Part shown: positions 17,895 to 26,525 of the stretch, piece after piece
Numbering within the stretch: the stretch's first letter is position 1
Layout: each line of letters opens with the position of its first letter
Assembly: GCF_030317205.1 (NCBI RefSeq)
Contig: NZ_JASZYB010000001.1
Coordinates: 248,001-312,000 of the forward strand
Direction of reading: 5' to 3'
From: Variovorax sp. J2L1-78
Lineage (GTDB): Bacteria > Pseudomonadota > Gammaproteobacteria > Burkholderiales > Burkholderiaceae_C
DNA: 64,000 bases
Notes under the pieces: generated by a model
The model's input: only the letters and a program-made list of their open reading frames with translations
Database searches by the model: none
What the model was told of the DNA's origin: nothing
Translations under genes and position numbers: made by a program

Positions 17895-18805
17895 ATGGCT
17901 GACCTCGTGAACGCCCTGCAGTTCGACGCCAACGGGCGTCCGCAGGACGTAGCCTACTCCGAGCAATTCGCATGGATGCACCACAGCATGGGCTCGGAGG
18001 TGACCTACCGCGTGCTGGATGCGTCCGGGGCAGTTGTTCTCGCCCCGGCGCTGACTTCGTCAGCCGAAGAAGGCGTCTTCGTGACGAGTCTTGATGGCAT
18101 TGCGTTGCGAGGACGAACGGTTGCCGTCGAGCACCACGGGCAGCGCTGGCTGGTGCAGTTCGCCGCCAGCCAGCGTCTGAACGATCGTTTGCGCAACGAT
18201 CTCTGGCTGCCATTGGTCGGGTCCGGCGCGCTGGTCGGCGGCGGAGTCCTTCTCCTGGTGGCGATCGTCATCACCAGCATCACGCTGACGCGCCTGCTCA
18301 GACCGTTGATCGAAACCTCGGCACAAGTTTCGCGCATAACTCCCGAGGTGCTCGATGCGCGGCTGGACGAGGCGCGCGTTCCGTCAGAGATCCGGCCTCT
18401 GGTGCGACGCTTCAACAGCGCACTCGACCGCCTCGAACGCGGTTTCGAATTGCAGCAGGAGTTCCTTGCTACCGCAGCTCACGAGCTCAAAACGCCGTTG
18501 GCGTTGATCGGCGCGCAGTTTGAAACGGAGCCCAATCTTCGCAGTCGTGCAACGCTGTTCAGGGACGTGCAGCGGGTGGGTCGTCAGGTGCAGCAGTTGT
18601 TGATACTGACCGAGTCCCGTGAGGCGCAGAACTATCGCTTCGGCAGTGTGCAGCCAAGAGCCCTCCTGGATGAGATCGGCAGCTACTTACAACCCTTGGC
18701 GGATGCGGCCGGCGTGGACCTGGCCTTCCAAGCGTCACTCGATCTTCCGCCGTGGAGGGCGGACAACGGTGCCTTGTTCACGTTGCTGAAAAAACTGGTG
18801 GAAGA
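17895..18805 (+). pseudogene. Sensor histidine kinase, truncated by an IS remnant
   Basis: Contains the end of a periplasmic sensor region (VNALQFDANGRPQDVAYSEQ), a transmembrane helix (LVGSGALVGGGVLLLVAIVI), a HAMP-like linker and a HisKA domain with the H-box TAAHELKTPLALI. Sequence stops matching a kinase after FTLLKKLVEE, where the ATPase domain should start, and continues as antisense IS3-type transposase. The first transmembrane helix is also missing. No response regulator is nearby. It is an inactive fragment. Confidence 0.85.
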
Positions 18806-19262
18806 AGGACGTGAGCGTCTTCACGCGCCGGCCGCTGGCCAGTTCATCGAACACGAAGTCCATGCTCCGCACCTCGTTGGGTTGCATCGGGCGCACGAGC
18901 GGCTGACGCTCGGGCACCCTCAGCTTCTTGCGCCGTCGCTTGCGCACCATCAGGCCTTCCTCACGGTAGACCCGGTACGTGCGCTTGACGTTGATCATCC
19001 AGCCGTCGATCCTCAGCCGACTGTGCAGCATTCGGTAGCCGTGGAGGCAATGCTGGCCCGCAAGCTTCTTCAGGCGCTCTCGCAGGCCGGCGTTGCCGTC
19101 GCTGCAAGGGCGATAGCGCATGGTGCTGGGACTCATGCCCACCAGCTTCAGTGCCCGGCGCTCGCTCAGGCCCAACCCTGCAACTGCCGCACGACCTTGC
19201 GGCCACTATTTTTCCTTCAGCACCTCGCGCATCGCGTCGACTTCGAGCACCGGGTTGGTCAC
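18806..19262 (-). mobile_element. IS3-family insertion sequence remnant (orfA end and orfB start)
   Basis: The minus strand holds the last residues of an OrfA (VDAMREVLKEK then stop), followed by OrfB: GLSERRALKLVGMSPSTMRY (HTH), HGYRMLHSRLRIDGW and RSMDFVFDELASGRRVKTLT. The last stretch includes the first Asp of the DDE catalytic domain. It breaks off there, at about 18811, so the rest of the transposase and that end of the element are lost. Its other edge abuts the glycosyltransferase gene. It cannot transpose by itself. Confidence 0.8.
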
Positions 19263-19266
19263 CGCT

Positions 19267-20664
19267 TCAGCCGCCGTCCGCGCGGCGAAGCGAGGCAATG
19301 GGAATCCGGGTCGCTCCCTGCTGCAGCCAGCACGTGCGATGCAACACCGTCAGCAAGACGATTCCGCCAAAGAATTGATAGGACTGGAGGAAGTTCATCG
19401 GCCCCGTGGCCGTGGCGTTGGCGAGCGGCGACAGGTTCGTGGCGATCAAAAAATAGGCAGTTCCCAGCAGCGCGAGCGCCCCCCAGCGCCGCCCGCGCGA
19501 GGCCAGCCACGTCGGAAACACCAGCGCGAGGATCGGCAGCATTACGCCGTAGTGATGTTCCCAGACGATGGGAGATGCGAGGGTCAGCGTCGCCACCACC
19601 AGCGCCAGGGGCTCGACGCGAGCGACCGCCGTACCGGCCGTGAAGAAGACTGCGCCCAGCAAGGCCACCGAACTGAGGACCGTGGCGAGGTAGACGGCCG
19701 GATGGAAGGGTGCGAAGGCGTGGCCGAGCCATTCCAGGTTGTTTCCGTTCGACAGCAGCCGGTGCAGCAAGCCGTTGATGGATTGATTTGCGTAGAAGCT
19801 TTCGCCGTGAAGGGCGACCTGCTTCAGCACGGGCAGGTACCCGAAGAAGTTCTGCCAGCCGTAGCGCGCCATGGCTCCGGCGCAAAAGAGCGAGACCACG
19901 GCGGCCGCTGCGCCGGCGAAGCACCATTGGCGCGTCATCACCGCCCACAGGATGGCGAAGGCCCACTGAGGTTTGATGGTGCAGCAGATGCCGATGAGCA
20001 GACCCGCCGCCATGGGCCGTCCGCGCTGCTGTGCCAACAGGGCCAGCGCCGCGACGAAGGTCATCAGCGTCTGAATCTGTCCCAGGTGGTCACCGCGGGT
20101 CAGCGGGTAGAAGGCGAGCGATGCGACCCCGGCCAGCACAAGCACGCGACGGGGAGGGCGTGCGGCTGGCGCGTACCCTAGGCCGCCGGCCGCCCGGCCC
20201 GGCGAAGCGCCATACAAAAGCAGCACGGCCACGACGCCGGTCCCGATCACCGACAGCTTCGAGAGCAACCACATCACCCGCACCGGGCTCACGCAGCGGC
20301 ACGGATTCGCGGCCAGCAATTCCAGGCCCGGTAGTGATGTCAACGGGTACTGGAACTTGATGTGTTCCGTGAAGAACAACGTGCCGTAGACGTCGCCAGG
20401 GGAGGGGCCGTGCAGGTGGGCGAGTGCGCGCAACATCGGCCCCCACGAGTCCATGCCAACAGTCATGGAGAAGAAGCCGAACGCATAGGCCAGCGCGCTG
20501 TCCGAGAACGCGCCGGTCGCCCATCCGACCAGCCCGTCCACGACCAGGCAGGTCGCGATCATGAGGAACCACGCATGCGGCGTCTCCCACGCCAGGAAGA
20601 GACCGACGGTCCAGCGCCGCAGGGTTCCGCCTCGCGCGCGCTGACCAATGCTGGGCGTGTTCAT
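19267..20664 (-). CDS. GT-C glycosyltransferase, GT87/DUF2029 family membrane protein
   Basis: Polytopic inner-membrane protein of 465 aa with about ten hydrophobic helices. Repeated family marks include EHIKFQYPLTSLPG, GDHLGQIQTLMTFV, CCTIKPQWAFAILW and SPIVWEHHYGVMLPILALVF. These are typical of polyprenyl-phosphate-mannose-dependent GT87 enzymes. The ATG at 20664 immediately follows the stop of an 80-aa gene, so the two are coupled; a GTG one codon earlier is also possible. The IS3 remnant begins 4 bases after its stop but the frame is complete. It probably adds a sugar to an exported polymer or lipid; the acceptor is unknown. Confidence 0.85.
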   Translation of the reverse strand: MNTPSIGQRARGGTLRRWTVGLFLAWETPHAWFLMIATCLVVDGLVGWATGAFSDSALAYAFGFFSMTVGMDSWGPMLRALAHLHGPSPGDVYGTLFFTEHIKFQYPLTSLPGLELLAANPCRCVSPVRVMWLLSKLSVIGTGVVAVLLLYGASPGRAAGGLGYAPAARPPRRVLVLAGVASLAFYPLTRGDHLGQIQTLMTFVAALALLAQQRGRPMAAGLLIGICCTIKPQWAFAILWAVMTRQWCFAGAAAAVVSLFCAGAMARYGWQNFFGYLPVLKQVALHGESFYANQSINGLLHRLLSNGNNLEWLGHAFAPFHPAVYLATVLSSVALLGAVFFTAGTAVARVEPLALVVATLTLASPIVWEHHYGVMLPILALVFPTWLASRGRRWGALALLGTAYFLIATNLSPLANATATGPMNFLQSYQFFGGIVLLTVLHRTCWLQQGATRIPIASLRRADGG

Positions 20665-20667
20665 CAC

Positions 20668-20910
20668 CTACACCGCGATGTCGCCGAAGGCCGTATCGCC
20701 CGCGTGGTCGCGTTTCTGATAGTCCGCGATCCAGGCCACGGCTTTGGTCAGCAGCACCGCCCGGGCTTCTTCGGGGCTCATGTCTCGGGCCTGCAGTGAC
20801 AGACGGCACACCACTTGCTCCCGATAGCTGACTTCGGCGATGAGCGAACTCCCGCCTTTGCTTCCGAGGAAGCGGAAGCCCCATTGAAGTTGAAAACGCC
20901 CGTCGGACAT
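20668..20910 (-). CDS. Hypothetical protein, 80 aa, upstream of the glycosyltransferase
   Basis: A soluble small protein (MSDGRFQLQWGFRFLGSKGG, SYREQVVCRLSLQARDM, then a helix EEARAVLLTKAVAWIADYQK). The stop touches the glycosyltransferase start, so the two form one unit. A 17-bp palindrome lies 23 bases before the ATG. No family is recognised. Confidence 0.7.
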   Translation of the reverse strand: MSDGRFQLQWGFRFLGSKGGSSLIAEVSYREQVVCRLSLQARDMSPEEARAVLLTKAVAWIADYQKRDHAGDTAFGDIAV

Positions 20911-20932
20911 CGAATAGGAATACCTCTGTCGT

Positions 20933-20949
20933 ATGTGAATACTTCACAT
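20933..20949. promoter_or_regulatory. Palindromic operator, copy 1
   Basis: ATGTGAATACTTCACAT is a perfect inverted repeat with arms ATGTGAA / TTCACAT and a 3-base centre. The same arms occur at 21478-21494. It precedes the 80-aa gene and glycosyltransferase pair. It is one base shorter than a CRP/FNR site (TGTGA-N5-TCACA instead of N6). Confidence 0.6.
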
Positions 20950-21477
20950 CTGGCGATTTTTGCCGGGAACGGGGCCGCATGCATGTAGTCAAAAGGACTA
21001 TCTTCTTCCTTGCTCGGCGCGCCTGTCCGCGCCGTTTAGGTTGGGTAGGCACCTAGCGCATAGGCGCTATCGCACGGCTGCGATATTCCGTCCACGGCTG
21101 CGGCAAGCCGCTTCAGGTGCAAGCGCGGAGAACCCTGCCATGAACGTCCTCAAGGCCAAGATCAAGCCCAGCCGATGGCCTCCGGCACAGAAGCTGGTGA
21201 ACTAGGACAAGGCAGCTGCGATGTTTCGGCTGGGGTCGGTCGTGAGCTGGCGACCTTCTAGGCTCATCCCCGTCTCGCAGATAGTGAAACTTGCGGCCTC
21301 GAATCTCTTGCTGGCAATTGTCGATTTGAGACCCAGGCCATGTCACGCACGGTCGACCAGCGCAAGGGGCTTGAGCAGCACCCATAGCGAAGCTCGGAGG
21401 GTGCGAGACGCGGATTGCTGAGTGCCGAAGAAGTCACGCTCTCATTTCAGATCTGCCGCTGCCGCCATTCTGGACAA
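20950..21477. other. Non-coding region between two palindromic operators
   Basis: About 530 bases with no convincing gene. A 21-codon frame at 21139 (MNVLKAKIKPSRWPPAQKLVN) is the only short candidate and lacks support. The flanking operators point outward to genes on both sides. Confidence 0.5.
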
Positions 21478-21494
21478 ATGTGAATCTTTCACAT
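21478..21494. promoter_or_regulatory. Palindromic operator, copy 2
   Basis: ATGTGAATCTTTCACAT has the same 7-base arms as copy 1 with a different centre. It lies 43 bases before the 97-aa gene. A second, shorter inverted repeat (GTTGT-N5-ACAAC, 21498-21512) follows directly. Confidence 0.6.
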
Positions 21495-21536
21495 ACAGTT
21501 GTTTACAACAACACACAGCCTCGGAGACTCAGAAAA

Positions 21537-21830
21537 ATGCATCGCGAACAGCCCTTCATCCTTGGGCATGCCTTCTCTGACTGGTCCGAATTGACCAACG
21601 AGTACATTGCGGGCATGGACGCGTTGCGGCGGCGTGAGCCCGGTGCCTCGGCCCGGACGATGGAAATTGCCAAACGGATGAGTCAGTACCAGCAGCTCTA
21701 CGGAGCAAATGGAGCGTCGGCCGTGCGTCAAAGCCTGCCCCAGCCCAGCGTGCCGCCCAAAGCTGGCTGGATCAAGACGGCAGCTGCCATGTTGTTCGGC
21801 CCTCCCGACAACATAGCCCTGCTGCACTGA
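21537..21830 (+). CDS. Hypothetical protein, 97 aa
   Basis: Starts MHREQPFILGHAFSDWSELT at an ATG with a GGAG about 11 bases upstream; a longer in-frame GTG start would overlap the palindromic operator. Helical middle (EYIAGMDALRRREPGASART), Pro-rich linker, hydrophobic end. No family is recognised. It lies 39 bases before the DUF6502 gene and may be the first gene of that group. Confidence 0.6.
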   Translation: MHREQPFILGHAFSDWSELTNEYIAGMDALRRREPGASARTMEIAKRMSQYQQLYGANGASAVRQSLPQPSVPPKAGWIKTAAAMLFGPPDNIALLH

Positions 21831-21869
21831 CCACCCGCCTTATCCCATCACCAACCGCACCCGCACACC

Positions 21870-22706
21870 GTGAACCAGCTCGCTCTTGCACTGTCCGCCT
21901 GTGCACGCGTGCTGCGGCCAGTGATCAAGCTGGCGATGGCCATGGGACTGAAACAGCCGCACCTGCAGGAACTGCTGAACGACCTGCTGCTGGACGAGGC
22001 ACAGAAATCTTGGGAAGCCAAGGGCGTTCGACCTAACATCAGCCAGCTGTCGATCACGACCGGCATCAACCGCAAGGCCGTCACCACCCGGGTGCGCACG
22101 CCACGTGATCCCCTTGCGCCCACCGAGCTCTCTTCGGCCGCCAAGACCCTCACGGTCTGGCTGGAGATGGCGACTGACAACGAGACCCTGCGCACTCTGC
22201 CCATCGTGGCCGAGGGAAAGATTCCGTCCTTCGAGTCGATGGCCTGGATTGGCAGCCGCGGCAATGTCCACCATCGCACGATCCTGGCCGAGCTCATTCG
22301 TCTGGGGATGGTGGCGGAGAACGGGGATCGCGTCAAACTGAAGGCCGATGGCTTCATTCCAGCCAACGACCTCGGCGGTATGTTGGCCTTCTTCGCCGAC
22401 AACGGGCGCGACCACCTGAACGCATCGGTGTCGAACATCCTTGGGGAACGCCCACCGTTGCTGGAGCGTTCCATCTTCGCGCACGGCTTGCCGATCGAAG
22501 CTTGCGAAGAAATTCACCAACTCGTACGCGCCCGCTGGACCACCTTGCACCATGAACTCGCGCATGAAATGAGAACCGCTGTCGATGCCGGTGGCGAGAA
22601 CGCAACAGCTCGTATGCGAGTGGGCATTTATACGTACTTAGAGGACGCATGGACACCGGGTGATACGTCTTCCGACGAGGTGCCCTCCGACAATTCGCAG
22701 CGATGA
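21870..22706 (+). CDS. DUF6502 family protein
   Basis: A 278-aa cytosolic protein starting at GTG (MNQLALALSACARVLRPVIK). It contains a helix-turn-helix-like segment (NISQLSITTGINRKAVTTRV) and a second winged region (HRTILAELIRLGMVAENGD), which suggests DNA binding. In Burkholderiales this family is regularly found directly before a DUF5666 lipoprotein, as here with an ATGA overlap. I infer that it regulates the pair. The function is uncharacterised. Confidence 0.85.
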   Translation: MNQLALALSACARVLRPVIKLAMAMGLKQPHLQELLNDLLLDEAQKSWEAKGVRPNISQLSITTGINRKAVTTRVRTPRDPLAPTELSSAAKTLTVWLEMATDNETLRTLPIVAEGKIPSFESMAWIGSRGNVHHRTILAELIRLGMVAENGDRVKLKADGFIPANDLGGMLAFFADNGRDHLNASVSNILGERPPLLERSIFAHGLPIEACEEIHQLVRARWTTLHHELAHEMRTAVDAGGENATARMRVGIYTYLEDAWTPGDTSSDEVPSDNSQR

Positions 22707-24100
22707 ACAAGATTCTCCTGCGTGGTCTGGCCGCCCTGTCGACTGCCCTCGTTCTTTCCTGTGGCGGCGGCGACGGCGGTGGCTCTGGTGAAGGCACGTC
22801 GGCCGGTACTCAGCGCATCTCGAGCATCAAGGATGCAAGCGCGCCCGAGTGGGGCTTTGCCGGCCAGACGGGCTCGGGCAGCGAAGGCGGCGCGGGCTCT
22901 GATGCGAGCGGGGGCGTCGGTGGATCGAGCGGCAGCGGCGGCGAGGCTTCCGCCTCGGCGGGCGGCGTGGGTTCGGGCGGGACCGGTGCGTCCGCCTCAG
23001 CCGGCGACACGGGCGGCGTGGGATCTGGTGGCACCGGCGCATCGGCCTCGGCCGGCGACAGCGGTGACTCCGGCGTCGGTGGCGTCGGCGGGGTGGCCAG
23101 CATCATCGTCAACGGCGTGCGGTACAGCACGACCGGCGCCGTCCTGAAGCTGCGCGACGCACCAGCACTTCAGCTAGGCATGACGGTCAAGGTCAACGGA
23201 GCGACCAATGCGGACTTCACCGCCGGCAATGCGACGGAGGTCGAATCGGCCGCCGACGCACGCGGCGTGGTCACTGCCGTGGACGTGGCGACCGGCAACC
23301 TGACGGTCCTCGGCACGACCATCAACACCGATGCAACAACCGTCTGGGGCAATCTCACAGGGCTGGGCGACGTCGCGCCTGGCATGACCCTTCAGGTGTG
23401 GGGCCTGCCGGCCGGCCCAGGGCTCCTACGGGCGACGCGTGTGGAATACCAGCCGGTGAACGCGCCCATCGTCACCGGCACGGTGCAGAACCTGGACTTG
23501 GGCAACGGCCGGTTCCAGCTAGGAAGCCTTGTGATCTTGTTCAGGCCGAACGATCTTCCAGCCGGCCTGACCGCTGGCGTGAACGTTCGGGTGCGCGCCA
23601 ATGCGCAGCCTGCCGCCAGCGCGTTGGAAGCGGCCTCGGTCGAGCTCTGGTATCCGGTCTCGCTCAGGGACGGCACGCGGCGCCAGCTGGGCGGCGTGGT
23701 CACCGACTTCAGCGGCCCCGGCAGTTTCCGTGTGCTGGGCACGCCGGTGGATGCCTCCTCAGCGCAGGTCTCCGGCGGCCCGCTCGCGGCCATCGGCAAC
23801 GGGGTCGAACTGGATGTGGCCGGCACGGTCGCCAACGGCGTGCTGGTCGCGACCAAGATCAGGATCAAGAAGACGCCGGGTGGTGCCAGTACGGCCTCGT
23901 TCACCGCCATGGGCACGATCAGCGCCTTCAAGTCGGCCGCCGACTTCAAGGTGAAGGGCCAGCGGGTGGACGCCAGCGGTGCCGGGGTTCGATTCGTCAG
24001 TGGTTCAGCGGCGAGCCTTGACGACGGAGCCAAGGTCACGATCACTGGGGATCGAATCGTTAGCGACGTGTTGATCGCGACCCAGGTCGCCTTCGATTGA
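22703..24100 (+). CDS. DUF5666-domain lipoprotein with Gly/Ser-rich linker
   Basis: Secreted protein of 465 aa. The signal peptide ends at a cysteine (ALVLSCGGGD), consistent with a lipoprotein. Residues about 50-130 are a low-complexity Gly/Ser/Ala linker with repeats. After it come at least three DUF5666-like beta units (for example VRGVVTAVD-type starts, VTGTVQNLDLGNGRFQLGSL and LGGVVTDFSGPGSFRVLGTP). The family is predicted to be OB-like beta folds outside the cytoplasm. The start overlaps the DUF6502 stop. The binding partner is unknown; a surface-displayed stalk plus ligand domains is the best description. Confidence 0.85.
   Translation: MNKILLRGLAALSTALVLSCGGGDGGGSGEGTSAGTQRISSIKDASAPEWGFAGQTGSGSEGGAGSDASGGVGGSSGSGGEASASAGGVGSGGTGASASAGDTGGVGSGGTGASASAGDSGDSGVGGVGGVASIIVNGVRYSTTGAVLKLRDAPALQLGMTVKVNGATNADFTAGNATEVESAADARGVVTAVDVATGNLTVLGTTINTDATTVWGNLTGLGDVAPGMTLQVWGLPAGPGLLRATRVEYQPVNAPIVTGTVQNLDLGNGRFQLGSLVILFRPNDLPAGLTAGVNVRVRANAQPAASALEAASVELWYPVSLRDGTRRQLGGVVTDFSGPGSFRVLGTPVDASSAQVSGGPLAAIGNGVELDVAGTVANGVLVATKIRIKKTPGGASTASFTAMGTISAFKSAADFKVKGQRVDASGAGVRFVSGSAASLDDGAKVTITGDRIVSDVLIATQVAFD
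22950..23085 (+). repeat. In-frame tandem repeats in the DUF5666 linker
   Basis: The unit GGVGSGGTGASASAGD occurs twice in a row, once with an extra DT, and is flanked by partial copies (EASASAGG before, SGDSGVGGVGGV after). The copies are similar at DNA level, so the length may vary by slippage. Confidence 0.7.
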
Positions 24101-24264
24101 CCGCGCGGAGAGTGGATACAGACCTCAGAGGCGCTGCCGATTCCTCTGCGGAGCTGTGGAGCGTTTTGCCGGACCATGCATCGCAGTTGCAACCAAGCTT
24201 GTGCTGACCGAGCTCCTTCCATCTGCGACGAACATGATCCGCTTGGATCACACGAACGTCTTCT

Positions 24265-24640
24265 CTATGTTTCATTAGTACAAGGAAGCGTGCTCCACGC
24301 CGCGTCAAAAAGGGCCTCGTGCTTGTCATTTGCACCGCCCTCGAAGTGCATGCCCAATTGGAAGAAGGGATCTTCTATCCAGCGCTGCGCGCAGTAAGCA
24401 GCGATCAGGTCCCTCCGGAAGTCTTGCCGAACACGACGAGATGCGTAGGCTGATCGCCTTGCTCCGACGCATGGAGCGGGAAGCGCGTGATTGCGGGACC
24501 AAATTGCAGCGGATGTTCCTCTCCGTGTCGCACAATGGACGCGATCGGTTTTGCACCCGCGCGACATTCAGAAAGCACCCACTGCCGCGAGCACTCATCG
24601 GATGAGCCGCATTCCTGAGAATAGCCGCCGAATTTAGACG
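24265..24640 (-). pseudogene. Degraded minus-strand gene with a frameshift, family uncertain
   Basis: One frame reads GAKPIASIVRHGEEHPLQFG and QPTHLVVFGKT, then stops; the next frame takes over within a base as RRDLIAAYCAQRWIEDPFFQ and ANDKHEALFDAAW. The two halves make sense as one protein with a one-base indel near 24425. The THLVVFG strand followed by a helix is reminiscent of the C-terminal domain of CobW-type GTPases, but I am not confident. It lies in a block of pseudogenes. Confidence 0.4.
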
Positions 24641-24661
24641 GGCGCCTGGCGTCTTGCGCGC

Positions 24662-25005
24662 TCACCCAGCGTCAGCGAGGCCGCCTACGGCCCCGGGGCG
24701 GTCCCTGCGACGGCTTTCGTAGACCTGCAGATGGCAGTAAGCGGCGCGCGTGAGCGGGCTGTCGGAGCCATGGCGTTTCGCACGCTCCAGCATGCCGCCC
24801 ACAATCGCCTTGGATTCCAGCCGCGGCGAATCCGAGGCGATGTCACGCATCATCGAGGCCGCCCAGGTCGATCGAGCATCCAGGAGGCGCCCTTCGAGTC
24901 GCTGGACGTCTGCTTCGGACAGGGCATGACCCTCTGCGGCGGCCACCGCCCGGCACTCGGCCATCGCCTGGCGCATGAGCACCGCACCGTCCTCGGTGGC
25001 GAGGA
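24662..25005 (-). pseudogene. Ketopantoate reductase-like gene, C-terminal fragment
   Basis: The reading frame LMRQAMAECRAVAAAEGHAL ... SMMRDIASDSPRLESKAIVG ... PLTRAAYCHLQVYESR matches the C-terminal helical domain of the PanE/ApbA family. Just upstream the frame is broken by a TAA before SDILATEDGAVL, and the Rossmann NADP domain is absent. It is a decayed copy, so pantothenate synthesis probably uses a gene elsewhere. Confidence 0.65.
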
Positions 25006-25244
25006 TGTCCGATTACGTTGACACCTCGATCCGCTGGCGTTGGTCGTGATGCCCTCGCGCACGCTGGCGTCGACCTCCCACTCGTCCCGTTGGAGGTTCG
25101 TACGGAAAAGCCGAGATCCAGGCAGGGAGCGCTTCACCGATTGATGGGCACACCTTCGCATTCGGGTGTACTCAGCGAGCCCTGGACGGGTGAATCTCCG
25201 CCACCTCCATCAACCGCATAAGCAAACACGCAATCCTTCTAAAT

Positions 25245-25262
25245 AGACAGACCGGTCTGTCT
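25245..25262. promoter_or_regulatory. Perfect 18-bp palindrome, candidate TetR operator
   Basis: AGACAGACCGGTCTGTCT is a perfect inverted repeat with no spacer, 47 bases before the oxidoreductase start. The form is typical of TetR-family operators, and a TetR gene closes the same operon at 33263. Repression of the whole operon is inferred. Confidence 0.7.
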
Positions 25263-25309
25263 TATCTTCTTGCCTTCCGAAATCTCACCGGCGAATGCCG
25301 CGGAATGTC

Positions 25310-26494
25310 ATGAAGCTTCTTGAACCCCTGGCGCTGGGATCGCACGTGTTGCGCAACCGCGTGATCATGGCGCCGCTCGTGCGTGCGCGTTCCGACGCGA
25401 ACCGCGCACCGACCGAGCTGGTCGACATCTACTACGCTCAGCGCGCCTCGGCGGGGCTGATCGTTACCGAGGGGTGCCACATCTCGCCGCAGAGCACCAC
25501 GCGGGCCAACGCCTCGGCGCACCACACCGACCTGCAGAACCACGCCTGGACGCGGGTTGTCGACAAGGTGCACGCCGCTGGCGGCATCATCTTCCAGCAG
25601 CTCTACCATGTCGGGCGCAAGGCCCTGCTGTCGACGCTGCCGCCGGGCGAGTTGCCCGTCGCCCCGTCGGCCATCGCGGCGGTCGGCGGCATCCTGACCG
25701 CGGGAGTGCTGGAGGCGTTCCCGGTGCCGCGCGCGCTCGAGCTCCACGAGATCGCACCAATCGTCGAGGACTTTCGCGCGTCCTGCCGCCGAGCTGGCGA
25801 GGCCGGCTTCGACGGCGTTGAGATCCTGGCGGCCAACGGCTTCCTGATCGACCAGTTTCTTCGCGACGAAACCAACCGGCGCACCGATTCCTACGGCGGC
25901 CCGGTGGAAAACCGCGCGCGCTTCCTGCTGGAAATCGTCGATGCAGCCATCGCCGAACTCGGTGCGGATCGGGTGGGCGTGCGCATCTCGCCGCACTTTC
26001 GCTCCGACCGCATCGGCGACTCGGACCCGGTGGGAACCTTCTCGTACGTGGTGAAAGAACTCGACCGCCGTGGCATCGCCTACCTGCACATGCTGGAGGG
26101 GACGACGCACGACGAAGACCCCTTCGTGCCGCTGTACCTCCGCCTCTCCAGAAAGCCCAGTTCGAAGGCCACAGGTCCTGGCCCGGTCCCGGGCGATCCG
26201 TTTCTCGCGCCGATCCTGCGGCCGCTCTTCAAAGGCCCGCTGATCCTCAACGGCGGCTACACCCGCGAGACCGCCGAGCAGGTGCTCTCGCAGGGCCTGG
26301 CCGATGCCGTGGCGTTCGGTCGCCTCTACATCTCGAACCCCGACCTGCCCGAGCGCTTCAGGCAGAAGGCGTCGCTCACCGAGGCCGACCCTTCGACTTA
26401 CTACAGCGGCGGACCGCGCGGCTACATCGACTATCCGACGCTGTCCGAACAGCGCCTTTCCGAGGCCGCCGTGTCCGATATCGCGGCGGCGTGA
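25310..26494 (+). CDS. Old-yellow-enzyme NADH:flavin oxidoreductase (alkene reductase)
   Basis: FMN-dependent TIM-barrel enzyme of 394 aa that typically reduces activated C=C bonds or nitro groups with NAD(P)H. It shows the N-terminal PLALGSHVLRNRVIMAPLVR, QLYHVGRKA, the FMN/substrate strand DGVEILAANGFLIDQFLRD, YGGPVENRARFLLEIV and the phosphate loop NGGYTRETAEQ plus AFGRLYISNPDLPERF. The ATG at 25310 (MKLLEPLAL) fits family starts better than the one five codons earlier. It is the first gene after the palindromic operator and runs into the acyl-CoA-dehydrogenase-like gene and ABC importer. Confidence 0.93.
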   Translation: MKLLEPLALGSHVLRNRVIMAPLVRARSDANRAPTELVDIYYAQRASAGLIVTEGCHISPQSTTRANASAHHTDLQNHAWTRVVDKVHAAGGIIFQQLYHVGRKALLSTLPPGELPVAPSAIAAVGGILTAGVLEAFPVPRALELHEIAPIVEDFRASCRRAGEAGFDGVEILAANGFLIDQFLRDETNRRTDSYGGPVENRARFLLEIVDAAIAELGADRVGVRISPHFRSDRIGDSDPVGTFSYVVKELDRRGIAYLHMLEGTTHDEDPFVPLYLRLSRKPSSKATGPGPVPGDPFLAPILRPLFKGPLILNGGYTRETAEQVLSQGLADAVAFGRLYISNPDLPERFRQKASLTEADPSTYYSGGPRGYIDYPTLSEQRLSEAAVSDIAAA

Positions 26495-26525
26495 CATCGC
26501 CGCTCCTTTCAAGAAAGCACATCCC

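Noticed and set aside
20933..21494. CRP/FNR sites
   Set aside because: The palindromes have TGTGA-N5-TCACA spacing; CRP and FNR family sites need N6 or a different core, so a different regulator is more likely.
23392..24222. Minus-strand frame opposite the DUF5666 gene
   Set aside because: Shadow of the repeat-rich coding sequence; Pro/Ser-rich without motifs.
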